Source of the DNA: Variovorax sp. PBL-H6 | Lineage (GTDB): Bacteria; Pseudomonadota; Gammaproteobacteria; Burkholderiales; Burkholderiaceae_C | Direction: 5' to 3' | DNA: 64,000 nucleotides | NCBI RefSeq assembly: GCF_901827155.1 | Contig: NZ_LR594659.1 | Location: 3,100,001-3,164,000 of the forward strand | Notes under the pieces: generated by a model | The model's database searches: none | What the model was told of the DNA's origin: nothing | What the model saw: only the letters and a program-made list of their open reading frames with translations | Shown: piece by piece, positions 8,768 to 16,887 of the stretch | Position numbering within the stretch: the stretch's first letter is position 1 | Layout: every line of letters starts with the position of its first letter | Program-made: the position numbers and the translations under genes

Positions 8768-8784
8768 GTTAAGGATTCGATAAG
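8768..8784 (+). promoter_or_regulatory. Candidate response-regulator binding site (direct repeat)
   Basis: GTTAAG-GATTC-GATAAG is an imperfect direct repeat of a hexamer with 11-bp period, the spacing used by OmpR-family regulators. It resembles the PmrA/QseB box (CTTAAT-N5-CTTAAT) read on the other strand. It lies about 180 bp upstream of the response-regulator gene, so autoregulation is plausible. This rests on pattern only. Confidence 0.35.
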
Positions 8785-8963
8785 GCGGGGCACGCATCAT
8801 GTCGGGCGTTGCTTCGGCAACCGGTGGACGGCTTCGTGACGGTGGCCGCTTCACGTGAACAGGTTCGCGAACAGCCCCGCGAACTGACCGCATCCGCCGC
8901 CGAAGCCCGGCGCCAGCCGGGACAATGACTGAGCCACCCGCCCGACCAAGACAAGCCCGACCC

Positions 8964-9635
8964 ATGCGCATCCTTCTCGCGGAAGACGACGCCCTGCTCG
9001 GCGAAGGGCTTCGCGCCGGCCTCCGACAGCTCGGCTTCCAGGTCGACTGGGTACGCGATGGCCTGGCCGCCGAACGCGCGCTGCGAGCCAATCCCTATGC
9101 GGCTTCCGTCCTCGACCTGAGCCTGCCCGCCAAGGACGGACTGGCGGTGCTCGCCGCGGTCCGCACCGCGCAGGTCAAGCTGCCCGTGCTGGTGCTGACC
9201 GCCCGCGATGCGGTGCGCGATCGTGTCCGCGGCCTGGACGCAGGCGCCGACGACTACGTGATCAAGCCGGTGGACATGCTCGAGCTGGCGGCTCGCCTGC
9301 GGGCGCTGGTGCGGCGCTCCCACGGCCAGCCGCAGGATTGCCTGTTTGCGCAGGATGTTCTCCTGGACCCCGCCGCGCGCGCGGTCCACAAGGCCGGCGA
9401 GCCGGTGCTGCTCTCCACCCGGGAGTTCGACCTGCTGCACACGCTGATGCTCCATGCCGGCCGCGTCCTGTCGCGGGAGCAACTGGAGCAGCACCTCTAC
9501 AGCTGGGGCCGGGAAGTGGAAAGCAACGCCATCGAGGTCCATGTCCATCGCCTGCGGCGCAAGCTGGGGAATGCGCTGATCCAGACCGTGCGCGGCGTGG
9601 GCTACGTGCTGATGCGGGCCTCCGGTTCTCCGTGA
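8964..9635 (+). CDS. OmpR/QseB-family response regulator
   Basis: 223 residues. The receiver domain (1-115) has the acidic pair E7/D8/D9, phospho-acceptor D51 in 'VLDLSLP', T79 and K101. The C-terminal winged helix (about 130-220) ends in 'VHVHRLRRKLGNALIQTVRG', the OmpR-family recognition region. The start at 8964 gives the canonical 'MRILLAEDD'; an ATG 13 codons earlier would add a Pro/Arg-rich tail without family support. The stop codon overlaps the GTG of the sensor kinase gene. The closest named relatives by pattern are QseB, PmrA and TctD. Confidence 0.92.
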   Translation: MRILLAEDDALLGEGLRAGLRQLGFQVDWVRDGLAAERALRANPYAASVLDLSLPAKDGLAVLAAVRTAQVKLPVLVLTARDAVRDRVRGLDAGADDYVIKPVDMLELAARLRALVRRSHGQPQDCLFAQDVLLDPAARAVHKAGEPVLLSTREFDLLHTLMLHAGRVLSREQLEQHLYSWGREVESNAIEVHVHRLRRKLGNALIQTVRGVGYVLMRASGSP

Positions 9636-10990
9636 TCCGGGCCACCTACTCGCTGCAGGGCCGGCTGGCATGGCTGCTGCTCGGCCTGCTGATGGTGGCC
9701 TGGACCGGCACCGCCGCCATCACCTGGTTCGACGCACGCCGCAAGGTGGAGGAAATCCTCGACAGCCACCTGGCCCAGGCCGCGACCCTGCTCATCGCTC
9801 AGCATCGGGAACCCGCGCACGGCTTCCCGGTCGACGCACCCGCGCTGCACCGCGATGCCTACAGGACCGCGATCCAGGTCTTCCACGACGAGCGCCTGGT
9901 GCTGCGCTCCGCCAACGCGCCGCTCGCACCCCTGGCGCAGACCCGCATCGGCAGCGCACCGGGCTTCAGCACGGTCCGCCTCGAAGGCCGGGACTGGCGC
10001 GTGTTCTCGGTCCAGGACCCCAAGGCCGGATTGCAGGTCCACGTGGGCGAAGAAGAGGAATCCCGCGACGCGATCCTGTGGGCCGTTTTGCGAAGCACTC
10101 TGTGGCCCCTCTTCGGCGCGCTGCCGCTGCTGGTGTTGGCCGTCTGGTGGGCCGTGCACCGGGGACTGCGCCCGATGCGCCATCTCGGGCGCGCCTTGCT
10201 CGAGCGCCGGCCGGACGTGCTGGACCGCATGCAGGTCGACGATGCGCCTTCCGAGATGGCGCCCATGATCGACGCGCTCAATGCCATGTTCCGGCGCATC
10301 GAGTTCCTGCTCGAATCCGAGCGACGCTTCACTGCCGATGCCGCGCACGAGTTGCGCACGCCCATCGCGGCGATTCGCGCGCACGCACAGGTCGCGATGC
10401 ACGAGGCCGACGTGGCGCGCCGCTCCCGCTCCCTGCAAGGCACCATCGACGGCTGCGACCGTGCCACGCGGCTGGTCGAGCAGTTGCTGACTCTGGCCCG
10501 CCTGGAAGCCGATGCCATGCCGGAACAAGGCGACGTGGACCTCGGCGCCCTCGCGCGCCGCGTGCTGGCCGACATCGCGCCGCGGGCGATCGCCAAGCAC
10601 CAATCCCTGGAACTGAACAATGGCCCGGCCTGCATCGTCCGAGGCGACGAGACGCTGCTGACCGTGCTGGTGCGCAACCTTGTCGACAACGCCGTGCGCT
10701 ACAGTCCGCCCTCGGCTCGCATCACGGTGCGTGTCGCATGCGGCGCCTCCGGGGTCCGGCTCAGCGTGGAGGATGGCGGCCCCGGCCTCGCCGATGCCGA
10801 CATGTGGCGGCTCGGAGGGCGCTTCTTCAGGGCGCTCGGCAACTCCGAAAGCGGCAGCGGCCTGGGCCTGTCGATCGCGCGCCGCATCGCTGCAGTCCAT
10901 CGCATGGCCATAGATATCGGGCGCTCCCCGCAGCTGGGGGGACTCGCGGTCCATGTCCGCTGCCCGCCCTCTTCACCCCAAAAAACATGA
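9632..10990 (+). CDS. Two-component sensor histidine kinase (QseC-like)
   Basis: 452 residues, translated from a GTG that overlaps the regulator stop (GTGA). TM1 is at about 12-33 and TM2 at about 156-176, enclosing a 120-residue periplasmic sensor region. The H-box is 'FTADAAHELRTPIAAIR' with phospho-His near 239. The ATPase core shows the N-box 'LVRNLVDNAVRYS', G1 'DGGPGLAD' and G2 'SGSGLGLSIARRIA'. This matches QseC/PmrB-type kinases. The signal is unknown. The stop overlaps the next gene by 4 bp, so regulator, kinase and glycosyltransferase form one coupled unit. Confidence 0.92.
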   Translation: MIRATYSLQGRLAWLLLGLLMVAWTGTAAITWFDARRKVEEILDSHLAQAATLLIAQHREPAHGFPVDAPALHRDAYRTAIQVFHDERLVLRSANAPLAPLAQTRIGSAPGFSTVRLEGRDWRVFSVQDPKAGLQVHVGEEEESRDAILWAVLRSTLWPLFGALPLLVLAVWWAVHRGLRPMRHLGRALLERRPDVLDRMQVDDAPSEMAPMIDALNAMFRRIEFLLESERRFTADAAHELRTPIAAIRAHAQVAMHEADVARRSRSLQGTIDGCDRATRLVEQLLTLARLEADAMPEQGDVDLGALARRVLADIAPRAIAKHQSLELNNGPACIVRGDETLLTVLVRNLVDNAVRYSPPSARITVRVACGASGVRLSVEDGGPGLADADMWRLGGRFFRALGNSESGSGLGLSIARRIAAVHRMAIDIGRSPQLGGLAVHVRCPPSSPQKT

Positions 10991-11790
10991 CCGACGCGAC
11001 CGACGACGCCCCTGCCCCCCGGATCCCATTCAAGCTGACCTTCCTCAACGCGCAGCGCCGCCACATCCTGTGCATGAAGTGGGGCACCAGGTACGGGCCC
11101 GAGTACGTCAACCGCCTCTATGCGATGGTTCGCCGCCGGCTGCTCAGCGGCTTCCGCTTCACTTGCATGACGGACGACCCGCGGGGCATCCGGTCCGAGG
11201 TGGAGTGCCGGCCCATTCCGGCGCTCGACCTTGTCGAGGGCCTTCCCGCGGGCCTGCCGGGTCGCGGCTGGAACAAATTGGCCGCCTTCTCCGCCAATCT
11301 GTACGGCCTGCGCGGCACGGCGCTCTTCCTCGACCTCGACGTGGTGATCGTCGGCGGACTCGATCCGTTCTTCGATCATCTGGGCAAGTTCCTCGTCATC
11401 CGCGACCACAAGCGCAAGCGGAGCCCGACGGGCAACTTCTCGGTCTGCCGCTTCGAGATCGGCGCCCATCCGGATGTGCTGGAGCATTTCCGCAACAACG
11501 CCGCCGAGGTGTGCTCGACCTTCTGCAACGAGCAGGCCTACCTTTCCGACTTTCTGCACCGCCAGGGCAAGCTCGAATTCTGGCCAGCGCCTTGGTGCCC
11601 GAGCTTCAAGTACCACACCATCCCGGCGTGGCCGACCAACTACTGGCGCGCACCCTTCGTGCCGCCGGACGCGCGCATCGTGGTCTTCCATGGCGAGAGC
11701 AGCCCGACGGACGCGCTCGCGGGCCAGCGCAACAGGGCCTTGCGCTTCATCCGTTCGGCAGGCTGGGTCGCGGAGCACTGGCGGGAGTGA
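10987..11790 (+). CDS. Putative glycosyltransferase
   Basis: 267 residues. The start 'MKWGTRYGPEYVNRLYAMV' region, followed by 'GWNKLAAFSANLYGLRGTALFLDLDVVIVG', resembles nucleotide-sugar-dependent glycosyltransferases, with L-D-L-D as the likely DxD metal/UDP-sugar site. No membrane helix or signal peptide is evident, so it is probably cytoplasmic. I do not recognise a named family with certainty, and the acceptor is unknown. The ATG at 10987 overlaps the kinase stop (ATGA). The coupling suggests the two-component system controls a surface-sugar modification, but this is inference from position only. Confidence 0.65.
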   Translation: MTDATDDAPAPRIPFKLTFLNAQRRHILCMKWGTRYGPEYVNRLYAMVRRRLLSGFRFTCMTDDPRGIRSEVECRPIPALDLVEGLPAGLPGRGWNKLAAFSANLYGLRGTALFLDLDVVIVGGLDPFFDHLGKFLVIRDHKRKRSPTGNFSVCRFEIGAHPDVLEHFRNNAAEVCSTFCNEQAYLSDFLHRQGKLEFWPAPWCPSFKYHTIPAWPTNYWRAPFVPPDARIVVFHGESSPTDALAGQRNRALRFIRSAGWVAEHWRE

Positions 11791-11897
11791 TCCCGGCGGG
11801 CCATCGCCCCTCACCCGCTGGGCTATGATCCGCGCGGCCAAGCGGCCGCACGGCGGTTTCCTTCGCCCCACACGCCTCAACCAAGGAAGGCAAGCCG

Positions 11898-13607
11898 ATG
11901 TCGCACAAACCGGTGGGGCTGATCTATGGGGTCGACGAGACGCCGCCTCTCGGCGTCAACCTCCTCAGCGGCCTGCAGCATGTCGGGCTGATGTCGATCT
12001 TCCTGGTCTACCCCGTGCTGATCGCGCAAGCGGCCGGCAGCACGGCGGAAGTGGCTGCGGCGATGGTCAGCGCCACGCTGATCGCGATGGCCGTCGGTAC
12101 GGTGCTCCAGGTCATCAGGGTTGGGCCGATCGGCTCCGGTTATCTTTGCCAGCCCTCGCCAAGCGTCGTTTACATCGTCCCTTCACTGATCGCTGCCCGG
12201 AACGGCGACCTGTCAGCCGTGTTCGGCATGACGATCCTCGCGGGCCTCTTTGAAATGGCCTTGGCGCGCGTGCTGCCGCGCCTGCGTTCATTGTTCACGC
12301 CGGAGATCACCGGCCTGGTCGTGCTGCTGGCCGGCATTTCCGTCGGCGTTGTCGGCCTGCGCACGGCAACAGGCGGGTTGCAAGCCGACAGTCCGTCGAC
12401 GCAGGTCGACCTTTTGTTGGGCCTCGGTACGCTCGCCCTGATGGTCGCCCTCAACGTCTGGGGCCGAGGCGGCATGCGCGTGTTCAGCGTGCTGATCGGG
12501 CTGGGCGCCGGTTGCCTGATCGCGGGTGTTCTCGGCCGGCTCGACGCCCACGAGGTGGCGCGGGTGGCCACGGCACCGTTGCTGGCTGTGCCGACCTTGG
12601 GAGCGGTTGGCTGGTCCTTCGATGTCACGCTGGTGCTGCCCTTCCTGATCGCCTCGGTGGCCGCCGTTCTGAAGGTGATCGGCAATGTCACGACCGCGCA
12701 GAAGGCCAGCCAGACCGGGTGGGTGCGACCCGACATGCGCTCCATCAGCCGTGGCGTGCTTGCCGACGGCCTTGCCTCCGTCGCGGCCGGGTCCTTGGGT
12801 GCGCCCGGCATCAACTCGTCCACCGGCGCGGTCGGTCTGGCGACGGCGATGGGCGTGGTCAGCCGGCGCATCGGCTGGTCGGTGGCAGCGATCCTGCTTC
12901 TGTTCGCCTTCGTGCCGAAGCTTGGCCTGCTGTTCAACCTCATTCCGCGGCCCGTGCTCGGTGCAGCGCTCGTGTTCTCGTCCACTTTCATCGTGATCAA
13001 CGGCTTGCTGATCATGACCTCGCGCCTGCTCGACGCCCGCAAGACATTGGTCATCGGCCTGGCGATCGTGTTCGGTCTGGCAGTGGAAATCTTCCCTGCG
13101 CTGCTGGTGGTCCTGCCTTCGGCGGTGCGACCTTCGTTCGGCAATTCTCTGGTGCTGGGCACGCTGGTGGGACTTGGGCTGAACCTGCTGTTTCGCATCG
13201 GCCTTCGCCGCAGCGTCTCGATGACGGTGGTCCCGGAGGCAGTCGATCCGATAGCGCTGGAACAGTTCCTCGACCTGCACGGGGCCGCCTGGGGCGCGCG
13301 CAGCGACGTCATTGCGCGCGCCAAGTTCAACCTGGTGCAGTCGATCGAGACTCTGGTGTCGCTTGGTGTGGCGGGCGGCCCCCTCGCCATCCAAGCCTCG
13401 TTCGACGAGTTCAACCTCGACCTGCAGGTGTCGTACGAAGGCGCTGATCTCGAGCTGCCGCTGCACCGGCCGACGGTTGACGAAATTGTTGATTCAGATG
13501 ACGGCGAGCGGCGGCTTGCGGGCTTTCTGCTGCGAAGCTTTGCGGATCGTGTCACTTCGCGGCGCTCGGGCCTGCGGGCATCGGTCGCGTTCCACTTCGA
13601 CCACTAG
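11898..13607 (+). CDS. NCS2-family nucleobase permease with C-terminal ATPase-like domain
   Basis: 569 residues. Residues 1-440 are an NCS2 (uracil/xanthine/urate) permease: 'LLSGLQHVGLMSIFLVYPVL' in TM1, and 'APGINSSTGAVGLATAMGVV', the NCS2 signature region, around residue 300. About twelve to fourteen helices are expected. The last ~125 residues are soluble and resemble a degenerate histidine-kinase-type ATPase fold: an N-box-like 'AKFNLVQSIETLVSLG' and a final 'LRASVAFHFDH' strand. A good AAGGAAGG ribosome site lies before the ATG. The exact base transported is not predictable. Confidence 0.85.
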   Translation: MSHKPVGLIYGVDETPPLGVNLLSGLQHVGLMSIFLVYPVLIAQAAGSTAEVAAAMVSATLIAMAVGTVLQVIRVGPIGSGYLCQPSPSVVYIVPSLIAARNGDLSAVFGMTILAGLFEMALARVLPRLRSLFTPEITGLVVLLAGISVGVVGLRTATGGLQADSPSTQVDLLLGLGTLALMVALNVWGRGGMRVFSVLIGLGAGCLIAGVLGRLDAHEVARVATAPLLAVPTLGAVGWSFDVTLVLPFLIASVAAVLKVIGNVTTAQKASQTGWVRPDMRSISRGVLADGLASVAAGSLGAPGINSSTGAVGLATAMGVVSRRIGWSVAAILLLFAFVPKLGLLFNLIPRPVLGAALVFSSTFIVINGLLIMTSRLLDARKTLVIGLAIVFGLAVEIFPALLVVLPSAVRPSFGNSLVLGTLVGLGLNLLFRIGLRRSVSMTVVPEAVDPIALEQFLDLHGAAWGARSDVIARAKFNLVQSIETLVSLGVAGGPLAIQASFDEFNLDLQVSYEGADLELPLHRPTVDEIVDSDDGERRLAGFLLRSFADRVTSRRSGLRASVAFHFDH

Positions 13608-13649
13608 GGCGGGATCGCGGCGCGGGCCGCAAGGCCTGCGGTCGAGGGC

Positions 13650-14009
13650 TCAGACCGACACCAGCGTCTCGAAGCCGCCCCAGAACATGCGCTTGCCGTC
13701 GAAGGGCAAGGTCTTGGGGTCCATCATGTCGGCCAGGCGCGAATCGCTCATTACCTTGGCGTTGACTTCGTCGCGGTGCGCGCGCGATTCGAACACGATG
13801 TACGAGAAGATCACCAGCTCGTCGTCCTTTAGGTTCACGCTCTGGGGAAAGGACGTGAGCTCGCCCGATTTCACGTCGTCGGCCACGCACTCGCGGTACT
13901 CGAGCGCTCCGTGCTCGCGCCAGATCCTGCCCGCCTTGGTCGCCATCTCGCGGTACTGCTCGATGTTGCGCTTGGGGAGCGGAAGAACATACCCATCGAC
14001 GTAAGCCAT
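13650..14009 (-). CDS. DUF1428 family protein (YbaA-like)
   Basis: 119 residues. 'MAYVDGYVLPLPKRNIEQYR' and 'IFSYIVFESRAHRDEVNAKV' are diagnostic of the DUF1428/YbaA family of small dimeric alpha-beta barrel proteins of unknown function. The start at 14009 is supported by AGGAG eight bases upstream; a longer reading from 14042 adds eleven residues without a ribosome site. Convergent with the permease gene, 42 bp apart. Confidence 0.85.
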   Translation of the reverse strand: MAYVDGYVLPLPKRNIEQYREMATKAGRIWREHGALEYRECVADDVKSGELTSFPQSVNLKDDELVIFSYIVFESRAHRDEVNAKVMSDSRLADMMDPKTLPFDGKRMFWGGFETLVSV

Positions 14010-14301
14010 GCAGATCTCCTTGGTGCGTTGAAGGAAAGGCACGCGTCAGCGACTGGCGCGTCAGAGGCATGACTGTATAGACCGATCCCGGTGATGCGTT
14101 CAAGTCCGCGTACGCGACGTGGATGCCTGATGAAACGCCTGGAGAGCGACTCTTCCTCGACATGTCCCCGCCGGGGGTGGACAAGCTTGTGGACAAGTAC
14201 CGGAGCAACTTCGCGAAGCCTTGTCGCACAAGGCCTCCCGCCAGATTGCCTGCTTAAGAAGCAGCGGGTTACAACTAAATGCAACAGATACAACGAAAGG
14301 G

Positions 14302-14772
14302 CTATTTTTCCCGGAGCCACGCCTCGGCGCAGGCCTCGAACAGCGGGATGTTCTGGTCGATCTCGTCATGCAGGAACCGGCGTGCGCCTTCGCGCACATG
14401 ACCGTCAAGGGCGATCCAGGCCTCCCACAGGCGGCTGTCCGCTGGCGGCGGCGTCGCCTCCCACACGAGAGCGACGAGGGGCAGGGTCTGCGCGGGCGGC
14501 AGGTCTGACCAGATGATCCCGAGCTTCGACAGCAAGCCGGGTTGTTCGCCCAGCTCGATGCCGGTGCGGACCTGACCTTCCTCTTCCACGATCACGGGGC
14601 TGAGGCCGCCGGAAAGCAAGACGCTCAGCAACTCTGCGGGGGTGGCCTGCCGCACCCATTCGTCGGCGCGCCGCGCCAGTTGGGCGCCAAGATCGGACTT
14701 GGTGAGGTGCTGGTGCACCGGTCCGTAGTCGCGCCGCGTGGCGTCTGGCATGGCATAGGCATGGTTCAACAT
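14302..14772 (-). CDS. Hypothetical protein
   Basis: 156 residues, not recognised. The composition is that of a soluble cytoplasmic protein rich in Leu, Ala and Glu, with no signal peptide or membrane helix. The segment 'TPAELLSVLLSGGLSPVIVE' and a C-terminal helix ending 'ACAEAWLREK' are the clearest features. It stands alone on the minus strand: about 290 bp separate it from the DUF1428 gene and 99 bp from the SDR gene. An internal ATG at 14751 is an alternative start. Confidence 0.6.
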   Translation of the reverse strand: MLNHAYAMPDATRRDYGPVHQHLTKSDLGAQLARRADEWVRQATPAELLSVLLSGGLSPVIVEEEGQVRTGIELGEQPGLLSKLGIIWSDLPPAQTLPLVALVWEATPPPADSRLWEAWIALDGHVREGARRFLHDEIDQNIPLFEACAEAWLREK

Positions 14773-14871
14773 CCGGTCAGTGTCACCAAAGCAGGTGCAC
14801 TGTCTGCCAGCGGCGGCCTACGTGCCTGCCCTCCGGTGTCCGACTCCGGGCGGCCCGCGCCGCGGGGGCTC

Positions 14872-15777
14872 TCAGCCGCCGCGCAGCTGGGCGCGCAATT
14901 GAGCGCCGATCTCCGGCCGCTCCAGGAACGGATCGGCCGGGTTGGCCATGGCAACAATGTTCTCCATGCGACTCCTCACGTTGCCAAGCGCCTTGGGATG
15001 GCTGAAGACGTAGAACTGGTTGGCGCTGATTGCCTGGAAGACCTTGTGGGCCACCTCGGCGGCGGTGATCTTGCCGCTGCTCACCGCCTTGTTGCTCATG
15101 GCCTGGCCGATCAGCTGGCTGCGGGTGGGCTTGTCGGCAGGCAGCGCTCCGGGCCGGTTGCGCTCGCTGCTGGTGATGCCCGTGGGCACGAAGTACGGAC
15201 ACAGCAGGCTCGCGCCCACCTGGTCGGTGATGAGCTTCAGGTCCTGGTAGAGGGTTTCGGTGAGGCTCACTACCGCGGCCTTGGCTGTGTTGTAGATGCC
15301 CATGTTGGGCGGCGTCAGCAGCCCGGCCATGCTGGCGGTGTTGACGATGTGGCCGCGCCAGGACGGATCGGCAGCCGCCGCCTCGAGCATCATGGGCGTG
15401 AACAGGCGCACGCCGTGGATCACGCCCCACAGGTCGACGCCGAGCACCCACTCCCAGTCGGCAACGGTGTTCTCCCACACCAGCCCGCCCGCTCCCACGC
15501 CGGCGTTGTTGAAGACGAAATGCGGCGCGCCGAAGCGCTCCTTCACGTCTCTTGCAAGCTGTTCCATCTGCACCGCGTCGGCGACGTCGACCTTGCGGGC
15601 CATGACCTGGGCGCCGGTCGCCTCCATCTCGGCACGCGCCTTTTCCAGCGCGTCCTGCTGCACGTCGACCAGCACCAGGTTCATGCCGCGCGCTGCGCCG
15701 ATGCGCGCGCATTCGAGGCCGAAGCCGGAGCCGGCGCCGGTGAGAACGGCAGTGGTGCCTTGGAAGTCCTGGATCAT
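14872..15777 (-). CDS. Short-chain dehydrogenase/reductase (SDR)
   Basis: 301 residues, classical SDR. Cofactor motif T-G-A-G-S-G-F-G near residue 15, 'NNAG' near 95, and catalytic Y-N-T-A-K near 170. The tail beyond residue 250 is longer than in minimal SDRs. NAD(P)-dependent oxidation or reduction of an alcohol/ketone is expected; the substrate is unknown. It lies at the 3' end of the fatty-acid catabolism region on the same strand, 149 bp after the GST gene, so it may have its own promoter. Confidence 0.88.
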   Translation of the reverse strand: MIQDFQGTTAVLTGAGSGFGLECARIGAARGMNLVLVDVQQDALEKARAEMEATGAQVMARKVDVADAVQMEQLARDVKERFGAPHFVFNNAGVGAGGLVWENTVADWEWVLGVDLWGVIHGVRLFTPMMLEAAAADPSWRGHIVNTASMAGLLTPPNMGIYNTAKAAVVSLTETLYQDLKLITDQVGASLLCPYFVPTGITSSERNRPGALPADKPTRSQLIGQAMSNKAVSSGKITAAEVAHKVFQAISANQFYVFSHPKALGNVRSRMENIVAMANPADPFLERPEIGAQLRAQLRGG

Positions 15778-15926
15778 TGGGGGTCCTTGTCAAATGGAAG
15801 CGCGAACCGAACGCAGAAGACTCGAAGCGTTGCGAAGCTCGCGGTAGAAAACACCCGAAAAATTTTGGCTGTTCTGCCGCGACTTCTGCGTAACCTCTGC
15901 GACTCCTGCCCTCGATTCCGTTCGAT

Positions 15927-16865
15927 TCAGCCTTCGGCCCTGCGCAGCGTGTACCCGATGCGCGGAAAGTGCACATGCACGGTGCCGGCGCGCGGGTCGG
16001 TACGGCGCAGCGTGTAGTGCGTGCGAGTGGCCGCCATCAGCTCGCCATCGGTCGGCTCGGGCCCGAAGCTCTCGGCCGCGATGGTGACGCGCGTGCCCAG
16101 CGGGATGCCGTGCTCGTCCTGGAAGGTGCTGTCGGACAGCAGCGTGTGCGGCGTGTTGGCAGCGGCCACTGCGATGGCCTGGGCGGCGTCGAAGGTTTCC
16201 ATCGTGCCGTGGCCGATGGCGGCCATGCGGTCCATCCAGTCGCTCACGGCAGGCGTGATCTGCAGGATGTCGGCCATCGAGGGCGTGCGCTTGCGGGTGA
16301 ACCAAAGCGGGTGGTAGCAGGCGAAGTCGGCGACGGTCGGAAAGGCGCCCACCAGGTAGTCGGTGTCGTCGAGCATGTCGGACATGCGGCGCAGGTACGA
16401 CTTGTACGCCGCCGCCGCATCGCCCGGGCGCTGCCGCACCATGTTGACGCTCATGGCCTTGCGGTCCTCGCCGAAGGCCTTGGCCATCTCGGGCGGTGCC
16501 TTGGCGAACAGGTCGGCCGCGCCCTTTCCGCTGAAGCTGTAGGCCATCGCGGCCCAGAAGAGGATGGTGTCGCCCCACTGGGCAACCACGCGCTCCAGGC
16601 CCTTCCCCGGCTCGGGGTAGAGCGAGGGCAGCGGCGCGACGTGCTCCAGCACGTCGCAGATGAGCGCGGTGTCGCAGTAGATGTCGGCGCCGATCTGCAG
16701 CACCGGCGTGCGGCGGTAGCCGCCGGTGAGCGCGACCAGGTCGGGCTTGGGCGCGATCTGCGGAATGATCACGGACTTCCAGGCCAGCTTCTTGTAGCCG
16801 AGCACGAGGCGCAGCTTCTCGGAGAAGGGCGAGGTAGCGTAGTGGTGGAGGATCAGGTCTGGCAT
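15927..16865 (-). CDS. Glutathione S-transferase family protein with C-terminal extension
   Basis: 312 residues. The N-terminal thioredoxin-like domain is seen in 'LILHHYATSPFSEKLRLVLG', where Ser in 'SPFSEK' is in the position of the GST catalytic Ser/Cys, and in 'YRRTPVLQIGADIYCDTALI' (cis-Pro loop). A helical GST C-domain follows to about 230. The last ~75 residues ('GTRVTIAAESFGP...') form an extra beta-rich tail absent from ordinary 200-230 residue GSTs. It lies 22 bp downstream of the AidB-like dehydrogenase and is probably co-transcribed. Confidence 0.82.
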   Translation of the reverse strand: MPDLILHHYATSPFSEKLRLVLGYKKLAWKSVIIPQIAPKPDLVALTGGYRRTPVLQIGADIYCDTALICDVLEHVAPLPSLYPEPGKGLERVVAQWGDTILFWAAMAYSFSGKGAADLFAKAPPEMAKAFGEDRKAMSVNMVRQRPGDAAAAYKSYLRRMSDMLDDTDYLVGAFPTVADFACYHPLWFTRKRTPSMADILQITPAVSDWMDRMAAIGHGTMETFDAAQAIAVAAANTPHTLLSDSTFQDEHGIPLGTRVTIAAESFGPEPTDGELMAATRTHYTLRRTDPRAGTVHVHFPRIGYTLRRAEG

Positions 16866-16887
16866 GAGGTCCTAGCTTCCTGGCGGC

